Positions 23,363-31,769 of a stretch of 64,000 nt of DNA are shown here, piece by piece. Made by a program: the position numbers and the translations under genes. The notes below the pieces were generated by a model. That model had not been told where the DNA came from, made no database searches, and saw only the letters and a program-made list of their open reading frames with translations. Origin of the DNA: Amorphophallus konjac (taxonomy: Eukaryota; Streptophyta; Magnoliopsida; Alismatales; Araceae); NCBI GenBank assembly GCA_022559845.1, contig CM040126.1, positions 123,604,886 through 123,668,885 of the forward strand. The letters are read 5' to 3'. How positions within the stretch are numbered: the first letter of the stretch is position 1; the number at the start of each line of letters is the position of its first letter.

Positions 23363-24486
23363 AATCAAACTGTAGTCGATTTAGCTGAAATTCTGCTAGA
23401 TTTCTGCTGATGGACGGGCACAGCCATGTCATGCCTGACACGTATATAAATGTCAGTATACCCATCCAGGGATCGTATATTGTAATCGATGTACTTTTTT
23501 ACCACTACCTGGAGCCAGAAGAAATGGATTCTTCCTGCCCATGGTTACCCATCTTTAAAAAATATAAGTGGAATGAACTATTAACACTGACTGGGATTTC
23601 TGACACTGCATAGGCTATTAACACTGTCAACACCAGAGTTTTTTTTTCTCTTTTTGATGACCAAGAGAAACCCACCGTCACCACCAACCTCAATGTGTGA
23701 CCACTTTGGACGTATGGACCCTACCGCTTGTGCTACATGGGGTCTGTTGGCCGGGCAAGGATGGGCTTCGTAAAACCCCTGAGCGGTGCTGCCCAGATCC
23801 GAGCTAGGGAATCACCCATGGGTGTGGACACTGGCGAAGACACAACCGCACTTTGCTGCCGAGGGGAATTGAACCTGTGACCTTGTTGTGACCAAAGAAG
23901 TGTGGAACCGTTCAACCCACATTCCTCGGGTCCCTGTCAATGAGAGAGATGTGATTTGGAAACAAACAGTGATAATGCAAAGGCTGGAAACGTGTTCATG
24001 CATTTACTTGTGTTTAGAATCTTTAGATGACCTTGAGCAAGTACCATAGTGCACTATTTTTTGTTGACATGTTGCATATGGGATACGGTATTTATGTGAG
24101 ATGTTTCAGGTCGGGTCAGTTCTTTCGGTTAGATGTCCTAACCATACCAACCATACCATGGTTTTAGCTGTTAATTTGCATCAGAATATGGGACTTGGCT
24201 AGGGCCAACCACTTGAATTTTGCATATGTTCTCAATTAACTGCTGATGAGTTATGATATTGTGCTCATTTATTGTTGCTCTACCCAACGTTAATTTGATG
24301 CAACCCCCTGACCTCACAGCACTTTCTGATTTGCTGTTATTAAGTGCTTTAACTTGTTTTCTTCTTTTTTGGCAGGTGGACCTGATAACGACGCTCACAA
24401 AACTGAGCAGCCTTGGACAACAAATAAACTATGAAGCTTATACTTACCCTGTTCAGAGGATTGACCTGAAGAAACTGAAATTATAA
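10784..24486 (+). CDS. TL29: TL29/APX4, thylakoid lumen ascorbate-peroxidase-like protein (5' exon missing)
   Basis: Nine exons joined through GT-AG introns give 282 residues matching TL29 (APX4), a class I heme-peroxidase relative of the thylakoid lumen associated with photosystem II. Exons: 10784-10868, 10965-10999, 11100-11165, 11281-11321, 11459-11589, 12917-13023, 16175-16312, 17728-17862, 24376-24486; the phases agree at every junction. Visible motifs are AADLIQRRQRSEFQ, SGGPNGSIR, KGGPLSYADLIQFA, CGGNEEKGRLLYTAYG, DPEGRVPQWDKA, QRSRETVSQTDYE and EAYTYPVQRIDLKKLKL. The peroxidase distal motif is LTLALNDVMT instead of an R..WH form, and the proximal His region reads AVMSAFLGPD, so heme-site residues are absent, as known for TL29. 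The transit-peptide exon is not seen. It may lie left of the window, beyond the copia elements, or be lost; so an intact gene is likely but not proven. Confidence 0.9.
10965..10999 (+). CDS. TL29: TL29 exon
   Basis: Acceptor CTGCAG, donor GTAAGC. Codes SNIKDTLYKALK, the S split across the junction. Confidence 0.87.
11100..11165 (+). CDS. TL29: TL29 exon (former distal heme helix)
   Basis: Acceptor CTGAAG, donor GTCAGC. 22 codons, EHSDLIPSILTLALNDVMTY plus DK. This aligns with the distal helix of ascorbate peroxidase, where the usual Arg, Trp and His are replaced by T, L and N. Confidence 0.9.
11281..11321 (+). CDS. TL29: TL29 exon
   Basis: Acceptor AAGTAG, donor GTACTT. Codes ATKSGGPNGSIRL and ends in phase 2. 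Confidence 0.9.
11459..11589 (+). CDS. TL29: TL29 exon
   Basis: Acceptor CTAAG, donor GTGATG. Codes SSEITRPENTGLQ through LSYADLIQFA, matching the peroxidase-fold SYADxxQLA helix. Confidence 0.92.
11590..12916 (+). other. TL29 intron, 1.3 kb
   Basis: No gene inside. A diverged direct duplication is visible: about 11698-11757 and 11868-11926 share AATTTAATA(T/A)ATCAGACT and TTTGAAATTG. Confidence 0.7.
12917..13023 (+). CDS. TL29: TL29 exon
   Basis: Acceptor TTGCAG, donor GTCTGT. Codes AQAAVKKTFLDSAIRKCGG through AYGSNGQ. Confidence 0.93.
13073..13612. mobile_element. MITE-like element with long inverted ends
   Basis: About 540 bp whose ends are inverted copies: near 13145-13200 TACAAGTTT...CTCTTATTTTCATATTA, and the complement near 13535-13590. 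Internal AGCCGGTGATG also appears near both ends. The same end sequence recurs around the LINE at 19335-22509, so it is a family. Borders are approximate and no target duplication was fixed. Confidence 0.6.
14037..14640 (-). mobile_element. internally deleted RTE-type LINE
   Basis: On the minus strand the left part (14040-14335) codes the LINE C-terminus (ENRLRWFGHVHHCPNSAPVK, RARGRPKMRWCDVIRRDISF). The right part (about 14440-14600) matches the endonuclease start of the same family (TSxxxWKG, EIDGYNLWHG-like). The central RT region is missing, so the copy carries a large internal deletion. It ends in a short ATGATG tail at about 14033. Confidence 0.75.
14930..15340. repeat. CTGGTT/GGTTC-rich repeat
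   Basis: Both ends are rich in GGTTC, CTGGTT and their complements (about 14945-15030 and 15170-15320) around an AT-rich centre, as in non-autonomous elements. No clear inverted end or target duplication was fixed. Confidence 0.35.
16175..16312 (+). CDS. TL29: TL29 exon
   Basis: Acceptor TAACAG, donor GTAATC. 46 codons, WGLFDKQFGRTDSQEPDPEG through TAIGFGPRQ. Confidence 0.93.
16313..17727 (+). other. TL29 intron, 1.4 kb
   Basis: No gene. About 17025-17575 looks like a non-autonomous repeat: a left GGATTGGAAACCCGGATC and a right CGATTCTGCAATCC are roughly inverted, with GTCAAC on both outer sides (about 17013 and 17567). Confidence 0.5.
17728..17862 (+). CDS. TL29: TL29 exon
   Basis: Acceptor CTGCAG, donor GTGAGA. 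45 codons, LAVMSAFLGPDQSATES through SQTDYE. It covers the peroxidase proximal-His region, where no His is present. Confidence 0.94.
18340..18860 (+). mobile_element. TRIM-like LTR-internal-LTR array
   Basis: Three related ~100-bp segments ending in TTTTGAGTTxxx...CA, at about 18340-18442, 18541-18642 and 18755-18860, are separated by two ~100-bp spacers. After the first comes TGGTATCCGGGCC, close to the initiator-Met PBS. Before the second is a purine stretch (GAGAAGG) followed by TGTTAAG. This LTR/PBS/PPT pattern without coding fits a terminal-repeat retrotransposon in miniature in tandem form. Confidence 0.5.
19316..19334. other. left target duplication of RTE-type LINE
   Basis: ACTGTTATTTTGGAGTTCA, repeated exactly at 22510-22528. 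Confidence 0.95.
19335..22509 (+). mobile_element. full-length RTE-type LINE
   Basis: A 3.2-kb non-LTR element flanked by a perfect 19-bp target duplication (19316-19334, 22510-22528). It has a GC-rich 5' leader starting CTCTGCCATGGCCGG, an endonuclease then an RT domain, and ends in an ATGATG microsatellite tail (22489-22506) instead of poly-A. A short tail of this type and a single EN-RT protein are typical of RTE-like plant LINEs. The coding part carries stops, so it is inactive. Confidence 0.93.
19575..22475 (+). pseudogene. LINE endonuclease-reverse transcriptase
   Basis: Endonuclease: 19640-19805 (RLATWNIGTSTGKG, YLQETRWKG) with a stop at 19803, continuing to 20390 (SGTHISQIDYFLI). RT: 20510-21478 (KVLGPDGIPIEVWK, NQFGFMPNRSTIEAIF, FLNLEKAYD), a TGA at 21476-21478, then 21491-21691 (GLHQGSALSPYLFALVMDE) and FADDIVL near 21720-21740. 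A frame change with a short deletion lies near 21770. The C-terminus 21822-22475 ends RWCDVIRKDISF...HVADPK. Endonuclease nicking and target-primed reverse transcription are the known family roles. At least three stops make this copy dead. Confidence 0.9.
22927..22964. repeat. (GT)n(AT)n microsatellite
   Basis: GT repeats run directly into AT repeats, bordering the foldback element. Confidence 0.9.
22966..23324. mobile_element. 359-bp foldback element
   Basis: The first ~62 bases (GTGATCACATGGTGCCGGCA...) are the near-exact complement of the last ~60. The inversion goes on inward (GCCCAAGGT..CTTGGAGT..GGGCC on both sides), so most of the element can fold into one hairpin. TA repeats flank both sides, suggesting insertion in a TA microsatellite. 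No coding. Confidence 0.85.
23715..23935 (-). mobile_element. possible tRNA-derived SINE
   Basis: On the minus strand GGTTCAATTCC (complement of about 23864-23874) matches a pol III B box. A weak A-box-like TGGGTTGAACGG lies about 45 nt before it. No tail or target duplication was established. Confidence 0.3.
24376..24486 (+). CDS. TL29: TL29 last exon
   Basis: Acceptor TTGGCAG. 36 codons and TAA, VDLITTLTKLSSLGQQINYE through DLKKLKL, the conserved TL29 C-terminus. Confidence 0.95.
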   Translation: MDLITTLTKLSSLGQQINYEAYTYPVQRIDLKKLKL

Positions 24487-24990
24487 GGAGGATCCGCCAG
24501 AGTTCAACTTTTTCGGCTATTTCATTGAGTTGTCAAATCGTAGAGGTTGCAGGTGAGACTCTGTTTTGCTGATTGGTATTCAGCTCTCTCGTGTGTCTGA
24601 AACTTGAATGGAATGTGCATACACCTTGATTATTTTCTTAAGTGGGAATTGCAATTCCAAATATGCTTTCTCCCTTATTCATTTAGTAATCGGGGAATTG
24701 CAATTCCAAATATGCTTTCTCCCTTATTCATTTAGTAATCGAAACTTTTTGCAGGTGTCTGTCCCCAAAATTCAAATAGAAGTTTCCCGCTTCATTCTAG
24801 AGGTTGAAGTAGAGGTTGCATGTCTGCAGCTCCTTGCAGAAGCAGCCTCTTGAATTGAAAATGAGGCTATCCTTCTCATGCACAAGCTGAACGTTTCATT
24901 CTCATTCTTTTTCCTCCAACTCATACATTCTTGATGGCGAGAATTAATGAAATATAGTTTGATGATGTAATTACGTTGGAGACCGCGATG
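24487..24990 (+). other. TL29 3' UTR (probable) with UTR intron
   Basis: A likely intron at 24553-24754 (donor GTGAGA, acceptor TTTTTGCAG). The end is a guess, based on AATGAAATA near 24946. No other gene is visible. Confidence 0.45.
24644..24741 (+). repeat. 49-bp tandem duplication in the 3' UTR intron
   Basis: Two adjacent, nearly identical copies beginning GGGAATTGCAATTCC at 24644 and 24693. Confidence 0.9.
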
Positions 24991-25328
24991 GTGATCCTTG
25001 CGGTCCACGCATCTATGGATGTAGTATGTAAGAAAATACCTGTAAAACCCACGTTTGATAAGTGTACTTGAGATGAGTAGAGTACATAAAGCACAATGAT
25101 TCGGATCCCTTGGGTTTCTTGTCTAATTTATCTCATTCAGAGGATTCCTAATGTTGACTGTTGAGGATTCTCAGGAAACTTATTCTAGGGCAATCCACCT
25201 ACCTTTGGCCAATACCAACCGTAGGGCATTCTCTATTGAAGAATCTTGAAGGTGATTCTACAGAGTATATTCTTGCATCTGGTATTAGATGTTCACAAGA
25301 TTTGCTTATTGTCGGTTTCAAGTTTCTT

Positions 25329-25456
25329 TTTTTTTTTTGGTGACAATGAACTTAGCGGAGTGGTACGGGGAGTTAAGCGATCACAGGACAATCCAAGTTT
25401 GAGTATTGTCGGCTCTTTTTGTACTGCCGTCATAAAAACTCCGGTAAATGTGATTC
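25329..25456 (+). mobile_element. possible short tRNA-derived SINE
   Basis: 128 bp between direct repeats CAAGTTTCTT (25319-25328 and 25457-25466). TAGCGGAGTGG at 25353-25363 fits a pol III A box well. A B box is only weakly seen at 25397-25407. A T run lies at its left border. Confidence 0.4.
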
Positions 25457-26177
25457 CAAGTTTCTTGAGATACCTAATTTCAAAACTAGAGTTTCAGTAG
25501 AAAATATCTGCAGATCCTCGCCATAGCATAAAAAAAAAGAAAGAAAGATTGTGGGAGAATCACGTGAGTCGGAGATGGCATCTGCATACGAGAGATTGGG
25601 AGAAAATGCTCTGCATACGGAGTCGCCTGATCTAGGGTCCATTTGGATTGGGGAGAAAATGCTCTGCATGATCTAATTTTCCCTAAAACCACGTCATTAG
25701 ATGATTGTTTGGTTACCTGGAAATGTGTCGGTTAATGAAATTGACGTCCGATGACTTTGCTGTAAACGTAAAGCTGCAATGGAATAGAATAAAAAAAACA
25801 TCGGCACTGTATGACTCCTATATAATAAGCCTTTCAAATTCGAACCTAAGAGCACCTTTTTTTTTTCTCCCTTTCCCTTCTTTTCCTTGTTTGACAAAGT
25901 GCATTTACATCTCCACTAACCCCACTGGGGGGATCCTGTCTCGGTCAAGTCATAATTTTCCTACTATAAGAAATAACGGCTACCTGAATGTCCGTTTTTC
26001 AGTCCATTTTCAAAGCTTAGAAAGGTACATACTTCTTGGGGGTTCTCGATCAGGATACCATCTTTTTTGAGAAGAAAAGTCTTTATCCTATCCTAGGAGA
26101 CGAGGGACGCTTATCTCCCTCTCATTTCCCGCCCTCCATTATAAGTAGGGGGTGGCCCTTTCGCTTCTACACAAGGG

Positions 26178-26178
<1 letters not shown>

Positions 26179-26254
<76 letters not shown>
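26179..26254. repeat. (GA)n microsatellite
   Basis: About 38 uninterrupted GA units. Confidence 0.97.
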
Positions 26255-26258
<4 letters not shown>

Positions 26259-26580
26259 AATTGGTTGAAGAGTTTAGGTAAGGAAATTGGGAGAAGCCAC
26301 CTTAAATTCTAGCTTGGGGGACGTTTTGAGCTATTTGAGGTGGGCAACGATGAACTGTGCTCATGTTAATCTATAAGGAGTTTTTACATCTATACCCATG
26401 TAAAATATCTTATTTGCATTTATTCTCTCATTTTTTACTTATTATCAAGAATATCTTTGGTGTACGTCATATTGTTACGGTTATACTCCTGTGGTTACCA
26501 GACCGCCAATGCCGGCAAATATTTTGGGAATATAATCACAAAAATCATTTGAAAATATAAAATCTCAAGAATATCCTTAT

Positions 26581-26584
<4 letters not shown>

Positions 26585-26626
<42 letters not shown>
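26585..26626. repeat. (GA)n microsatellite
   Basis: About 21 GA units. Confidence 0.97.
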
Positions 26627-26628
<2 letters not shown>

Positions 26629-26632
26629 GCTG

Positions 26633-26890
26633 CCTGCGGCCCCTCTCTCCCACCTTTGGCAGCTCCCGTTCCACCACCCTCTCCCCCACCTCTGGCTAGC
26701 TCCGACGAGCACACCCCACCCCTCCCGACGAGTAGGCCCACCCCCCACCCCTAAAAGGGAGTTTCCTGCGGCCCCTCTCTCCCACCTTCGGCACCTCCCC
26801 TTCCCCCAGCACCGGTCAGCTCCGACGAGCACCCCCCACCCATCCCGGTGAACAAGCCCACCCCCCACCTCTACTGACCCTCTCCCTTTC
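26633..26890. repeat. 132-bp C-rich tandem duplication
   Basis: Two diverged copies beginning CCTGCGGCCCCTCTCTCCCA at 26633 and 26765. Confidence 0.8.
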
Positions 26891-26969
26891 CCAGCGAGTA
26901 GACTCTCCACCCCTCCCAGCCCCATCTCCCCCCTTCGACAAACACCCCGCATTCCTTCTAGCCATACTC

Positions 26970-28538
26970 TGTTGTGTCCCTGTGATTTTGATGATGTCAA
27001 ACACCATGACTCATCATGAGTCAGTGCATGGAATTCATGTGTTGATGAAGTTATAGCTGCACTGGATTCATGTTTTTGATTATGCCACGTTTTAATGCTA
27101 TAATGCTATATGATGTTATCCTATATGTGCAACTGTAGAAGAACAGATTGACTAAAAGAAATTGGTTGAAGATGTTGTGAAGCACAGTTTTAGATGATAA
27201 GCCTTGAGTCAAAGGCCAAGCAGTCAAGAGAACAGTGAAGAGGAGCCAGCAGTTCAAAAAGCCCAGGTAAATGCCAAGGTTTCTACAAATCAAAAATCTA
27301 GGGAGCAACACATCCTTTGTCAAGCTGAAAAGAAGAAGTTTGAAGAAGAAGAGTCGACTCCAAAAGGTTTTGGAGCTGACTCCGCTTCAATCCGCAAGGC
27401 AGAAAAGTCCAAAGTCACCAGCTAGCTGAAAGATCTATATCTACGGATTAGTGGTGACAAATAGGTGGTCAAAGGTGAAAAATAGGCTGTAAGGGTGTAA
27501 AAGAACCTACTAAGGGTGAAGAATAAGCTGTAGCGTTGAAAGCCTTCACATTTCTCCTTGTTGCGTCGACGTCACCATGTTGTTTCTTCTTGTTAGCTAT
27601 ATTTCTCCTATCCAGACTTGGCTGCGTGGACGCTGTTGAAGCGTTGCGTCAACGCTACAATGACTTCTCTTCTTGTCAACTATTTTTCTTCGGTCCAGGC
27701 TAGGCTGCGTCGACGCTGTTGAAGCGTTGCGTCAACGCCACTGGAGATTTCCTTCTTTGACTACTTCTTTTTCTCACATGCCCACCTATTTGTCTCCACT
27801 CCAGACCTATTTGTCACCCTTAGCAGATATTATACACCTTTAACAGGATCTTGTGAGCGCTTTCTTCTTCTGCTGGCGAGTGCTTGTTACTACTGATTGC
27901 GTCGACGTAAGGAACCTTGGCGTCAACGCAACAAGGAGATATGTGAAGGCTTTCAACGCTACAGCTTATTCTTCACCCTTAGTAGGTTCTTTTACACCCT
28001 TATAGCCTATTTTTCACTTTTGACCACCTATTTGTCACCACTAATCCGTATCTATAGATCTTTCAGCTAGCTGGTGACTTTGGGATTTTCTGCCTTGCGG
28101 ACTGAAGCGGAGTTGGCTCAAAAATCCAGGGAGCAACACATCCTTTGTCAAGCTGAAAAGAAGAAGTTTGGAGTCTCTTCTTCTTGAAACTTCTTCTTTT
28201 CAGCTTGACAAAGGATGTGTTACTCCCTGGATTTTTGATTTGCAGAAACCTTGGCATTTAGCTGGGCTTTTTGAACTGCTGGCTCCTCTTCACTGTTCTC
28301 TTGACTTCTTGGCCTTTGACTTAAGGCTTATCATCTAAAACTATGCTTCACAACATCTTCAACCAATTTCTTTTAGTCAACCTGTTCTTCAACAGTTGCA
28401 CATATAGGATAACATCATATAATATTAGAGCATTAAAACATGGCATAATCAAAAACATGAATCAAGTGTAGCTATGACTTCATCAACACATGAATTCCAT
28501 GCACTGACTCATGATGAGTCATGGTGTTTGACATCATC
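26970..28538 (-). repeat. foldback LTR of a SIRE/Maximus-like copia element (main part)
   Basis: Left end TGTTGTGTCCCTG at 26970. The inverted end CAGGGACACAACA lies at 39275-39287, on the far side of a Tekay insertion. Left arm (26970-27572) and right arm (27919-28538 plus 39268-39287) are inverted copies of about 600 bp around a ~350-bp centre, which itself holds a duplicated GTTGCGTCAACGC motif. Just outside the right end, the minus strand reads AAAAAGGGGGAGAT, a SIRE-type polypurine tract. So the right arm is the 5' part of a 3' LTR of a minus-strand element. Why the left half is its mirror is unclear. Confidence 0.7.
28121..28235. repeat. near-perfect 49-bp stem hairpin
   Basis: 28121-28169 and 28187-28235 are inverted copies with one mismatch seen and a ~17-nt loop, inside the right arm of the foldback LTR. 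The left arm (about 27290-27350) has only one copy of this sequence. Confidence 0.9.
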
Positions 28539-28620
28539 TGTAGCAACCCTGATAAAATATTAATAACAATAAAGATTTTAAATAAATCAAATAAATAGAT
28601 AAATAAAACAATATAAAATA

Positions 28621-28850
28621 ACGCCTCGGATAAAGGCGCTATTCAAATTAGAAATGCCTCTAGATAAGGCGTTATTCAATAAGTGACGCCCTGACAACAC
28701 GGCGTCAAATTCCAACGTCAAAAATGGTAAGGCCAAGAAACGCCCCTATCTTGGGCGTGTTTTAAACAAAGGAACGCCCTAACGAAAGGCGCTTCTTAAG
28801 AAACGACATGAACCAGGTCGTCAATTCAGGAATCGACGCCCTGACCTAGG
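28621..28850 (+). repeat. hairpin cluster 1 in Tekay U3
   Basis: Seven short inverted repeats upstream of the TATA box. Examples: 28684-28707 TGACGCC/GGCGTCA, 28740-28758 ACGCCC/GGGCGT, 28803-28821 ACGAC/GTCGT. Equivalent positions in the 3' LTR are 36287-36516. Confidence 0.85.
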
Positions 28851-28999
28851 TTGTTAATTCCATTCGAGTTCCGTTCGACACCAGAGCTTATCCAGGGAAG
28901 GATTATGTTAATCTAGTAAGTGTTTACTAGGGCAAGGACTCTATTAGGGATATATTACTCCCAATAAAACTCTAGCCCTAATAAGACCCCCTAAATCCC

Positions 29000-29007
29000 T
29001 ATAAATA
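29000..29007 (+). promoter_or_regulatory. TATA box of Tekay 5' LTR
   Basis: TATAAATA in a CCC-rich upstream context. The copy in the 3' LTR is at 36666-36673. Transcription would start about 30 bp downstream. Confidence 0.7.
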
Positions 29008-29499
29008 ATCTACTACTCGAACCCTTCAACGCTATTTGGCGTTCGGAATCTGCAAGGTACGTGAAGAACATCAAGTTCTTCGATTTTTCTTCTTCCTTTC
29101 ATTATGAACGTAGTATGTGAAGAACTAATGTTCTTCATCTATATCTCTTCTACAGGTTAAGGAGCCCTGTCTTCCTAGGAGAACCAGTAAGTTATTCTCC
29201 TCCTTTATCTTCTGTTAAGTTATTACGAAGCATAATACCTTCGTATTCTATCCTCTGTAGGTCGTCCATCTTCGTCTAGGTTGCTGTGACTTTGTTGCTA
29301 CAGAAGCTTCAGAACATTTAACAGAGCAGCATCTTCTTCTAGTTAAAATCCCTCACGTTCATCTTCAATCGACTATCTTAAGGTAGGTTTTCTCAAGTCA
29401 CTGTAGCCCAAATAAAATAATTTAAGATATATGTATATTAGCATGACATGCATACGGTTTATTATAGTTTTAATGCGTTTTTCTGCAATGTTTTGAAAG

Positions 29500-30145
29500 A
29501 GACGCCCCTGTCAAGGGCGCTATTTTACAAGACACGACCCTGACCAGGTCGTCAATTCTATATTTGACGCCCTGAACACAGGCGTTAATTCCATGAAATT
29601 ACCTGAAATTAATAATCGTTCACGGTTTAAAAATTCATTTTATATGGAATATCAAAACTAATATACTGCATGACTCTACCTGTGAATTCCTGCCAATTTT
29701 CCTGTCATGATGATATGATTGTTATCCTGAAATTTATTTCTTCCTGTTCACGATAATTTCTGAAATTTCTTGAATTCACGACCTAGACTAGGTCATCTCC
29801 CACTAGACTAACGCCTGACACTAAGGCGTAAATGAAAAGTAACGCCCCTTCATAGGGCGCGTTTCTGTTAAATTCCTGAAAAATATATTCTGTAAAAATA
29901 AAGAATTAAAGAGTAACGCCCCTTCCTAGGGCACGTTTTTGGATAATTCCTGAAATTATTGATATTCTGTCAAACAGTGACAAGAAAAGGACGCCTTCTG
30001 GTGTAGTCGTCAAAACTTAAAGAAACGCCCCTGATCAGGGCGCGTTTTTGACAAATTATTGAAATAATGAAATTCTGCAAAATAGATGAACGCCCTTCTG
30101 TTAGGCGTTAATTACTTGAGAAACGACTATACTTAAGTCGTTATT
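29500..30145 (+). repeat. hairpin cluster 2 in Tekay R region
   Basis: Eleven dispersed hairpins with ACG..CGT arms of different sequence. Examples: 29534-29552 ACGACC/GGTCGT, 29811-29829 ACGCCT/AGGCGT, 30089-30109 AACGCC/GGCGTT, 30122-30142 AACGACT/AGTCGTT. The 3' LTR equivalents are at about 37166-37812. Confidence 0.85.
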
Positions 30146-31462
30146 TTCTGTAAACTGATTTTTTTATCCTGATTCTGTTAACCGATGGTTTCATATGTTA
30201 TATAATATATATATCGGCACTATTCTCCATTCCGTGAGTATAGTCCCACGTTTCACGATTGTTTTATCGATCACACTCAACTCTCATTGACATACAAGCT
30301 CTCTATTGGACATTCCGTTCCTTTGGACTAGCGAGTTAGTCATAGAGACCTCCGTAAGACTCCTCGTAGCCTTGGATTCCCTCAAGGCCGACTGAGCTGG
30401 TTGTACCCTAAAAACCCATTACACCATTGATGCCATGTCACTCTAAAGAAACATGGTATACCGGCCCTTATGATTATACAAAGAGTATATCATAAGAAAT
30501 TCTTAATGGGATGATGATATCATGCCATATCATGTCATTCTTGTAAACCTCAATTCTATGATAAGAATGAGGGTATCTTACCTTTGATATACTGTTCATG
30601 TGGACCTCAATTCTATATAAAGAATGTCCATATTGATTTGTCATGGTACCCAAGTTAAGGGAACCATATTCTACCTAGTTTTATCGATATCGTGATTATA
30701 CCGTTATTATCGCCATTCTATGTCCTTTGTCATATTTTTGGACTCCATTCTGTCAAAGTTGTCATACATGTCTACAAGCTTGATTATTGAAATTCTATGT
30801 TGGCTATAAACAAGAGTGGATGTCAAAATACATGATAAATGCCTGCGCATATAGGGCCCGATCTGGTCCTGGGAGGAGCACCCGAAAGTACTTGTGCCCA
30901 TGGGAGTTAAAATGATAAGGTATCTGGCATTATACCGAGTACTTTACTTTCTAGATTGGACATTCCACACATATCTTGTACTTGAATCGTACTTGACTTG
31001 ACATGAAATGCGTGGCCCGAAAAAGGGTAATTTACTTGCTTGATACATGATAGCCAAAATTGTTGACATGACTTGTTAAATGTACTTGCTTGAATATCTT
31101 GAGTATCTTGTTGAAAGTTCATGATTAGTTCATCTTAATTCCTTGATATTACAGTCTCTCTATCTTGTCGTTTTATGCGAGCATGCATAGCTTCATTGCA
31201 TTCATGAAAGATGTAATTACTTAAACCCCTTGCTAGTACTTGAGATATAATTTCCTACTGAGCGTTCGCTCATCCCGTTTGTCCCTTTTTACTTTTCAGG
31301 TAAGTCCGACGACGATGGAAGTCAATCGGATGGGAATAGTCAAGAGTGAAAGAGCTAGAGCTTTTCCAAGTGTCAATTAGTCTTTTTCCTATTTTCTTGA
31401 GTCAACTATGTACTTTTCCTTTTTATTAAACAGAGTATTGGATTTGTAATAGTCTATTATGA

Positions 31463-31468
31463 AATAAA
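31463..31468 (+). promoter_or_regulatory. poly-A signal in Tekay LTR
   Basis: AATAAA, 127 bp before the LTR end. The 3' LTR copy is at about 39130. Confidence 0.6.
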
Positions 31469-31602
31469 GGATTGAGTTATCTTGCTATTTTTGCGCATCT
31501 CTGTCTTTGTGTCGAATACACGACCACTCTGATTGACATGATTGATATAAAATCGTCACGCGTCTCCGGGTATTTTCCGCGCTCGGGGCGTGACAGTTTT
31601 TG

Positions 31603-31620
31603 TGGTATCAGAGCCTAGGG
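31603..31620 (+). other. primer-binding site of Tekay element
   Basis: TGGTATCAGAGCC, complementary to the initiator-Met tRNA end, 7 bp after the 5' LTR. Confidence 0.95.
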
Positions 31621-31769
31621 TATTCAATTCCTAGGAAAAACCCAAGTCCAAGGATAAGTTGAACGTTTAACCAAGTGAGATTGGGTAGAACCAAGGGTTA
31701 AGAGTCAATGAGTCTTTTAATAAGATCACAGTGATATAATACTAACGTAGCTATTGTAATTGTAGGATA

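Larger units (their letters stand above)
17863..24375 (+). other. TL29 last intron, 6.5 kb
   Basis: Expanded by insertions: a TRIM-like array (18340-18860), a MITE split by a full-length RTE-type LINE (19295-22925), a 359-bp foldback (22966-23324) and a possible tRNA-derived SINE (23715-23935). Other parts are AT-rich without recognised content. Confidence 0.85.
24991..26969. other. intergenic DNA
   Basis: No gene recognised. It holds a possible SINE (25329-25456), a short duplication of GAGAAAATGCTCTGCAT (about 25597 and 25652), two GA microsatellites and a C-rich duplication. Confidence 0.6.
28539..31595 (+). repeat. 5' LTR of Tekay element
   Basis: 3057 bp. The TATA box at 29000 divides U3 (about 0.5 kb) from a long transcribed part. 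AATAAA at 31463-31468 near the right end implies an R region of about 2.4 kb. Small open frames inside occur in both LTRs and are not considered genes. Confidence 0.96.

Noticed and set aside
23733..24003. Small minus-strand frames
   Set aside because: Overlap the possible SINE; no conserved sequence.
26545..27000. 151-codon minus-strand frame
   Set aside because: Runs through a GA microsatellite and the C-rich duplication; no domain.
30707..31122. 64- and 71-codon frames in the Tekay LTR, repeated at 38374-38789
   Set aside because: Present in both LTRs only because the LTRs are copies; no start context or known domain.
31603..31624. tRNA gene
   Set aside because: It is only the primer-binding site complementary to the initiator-Met tRNA end; no tRNA fold follows.
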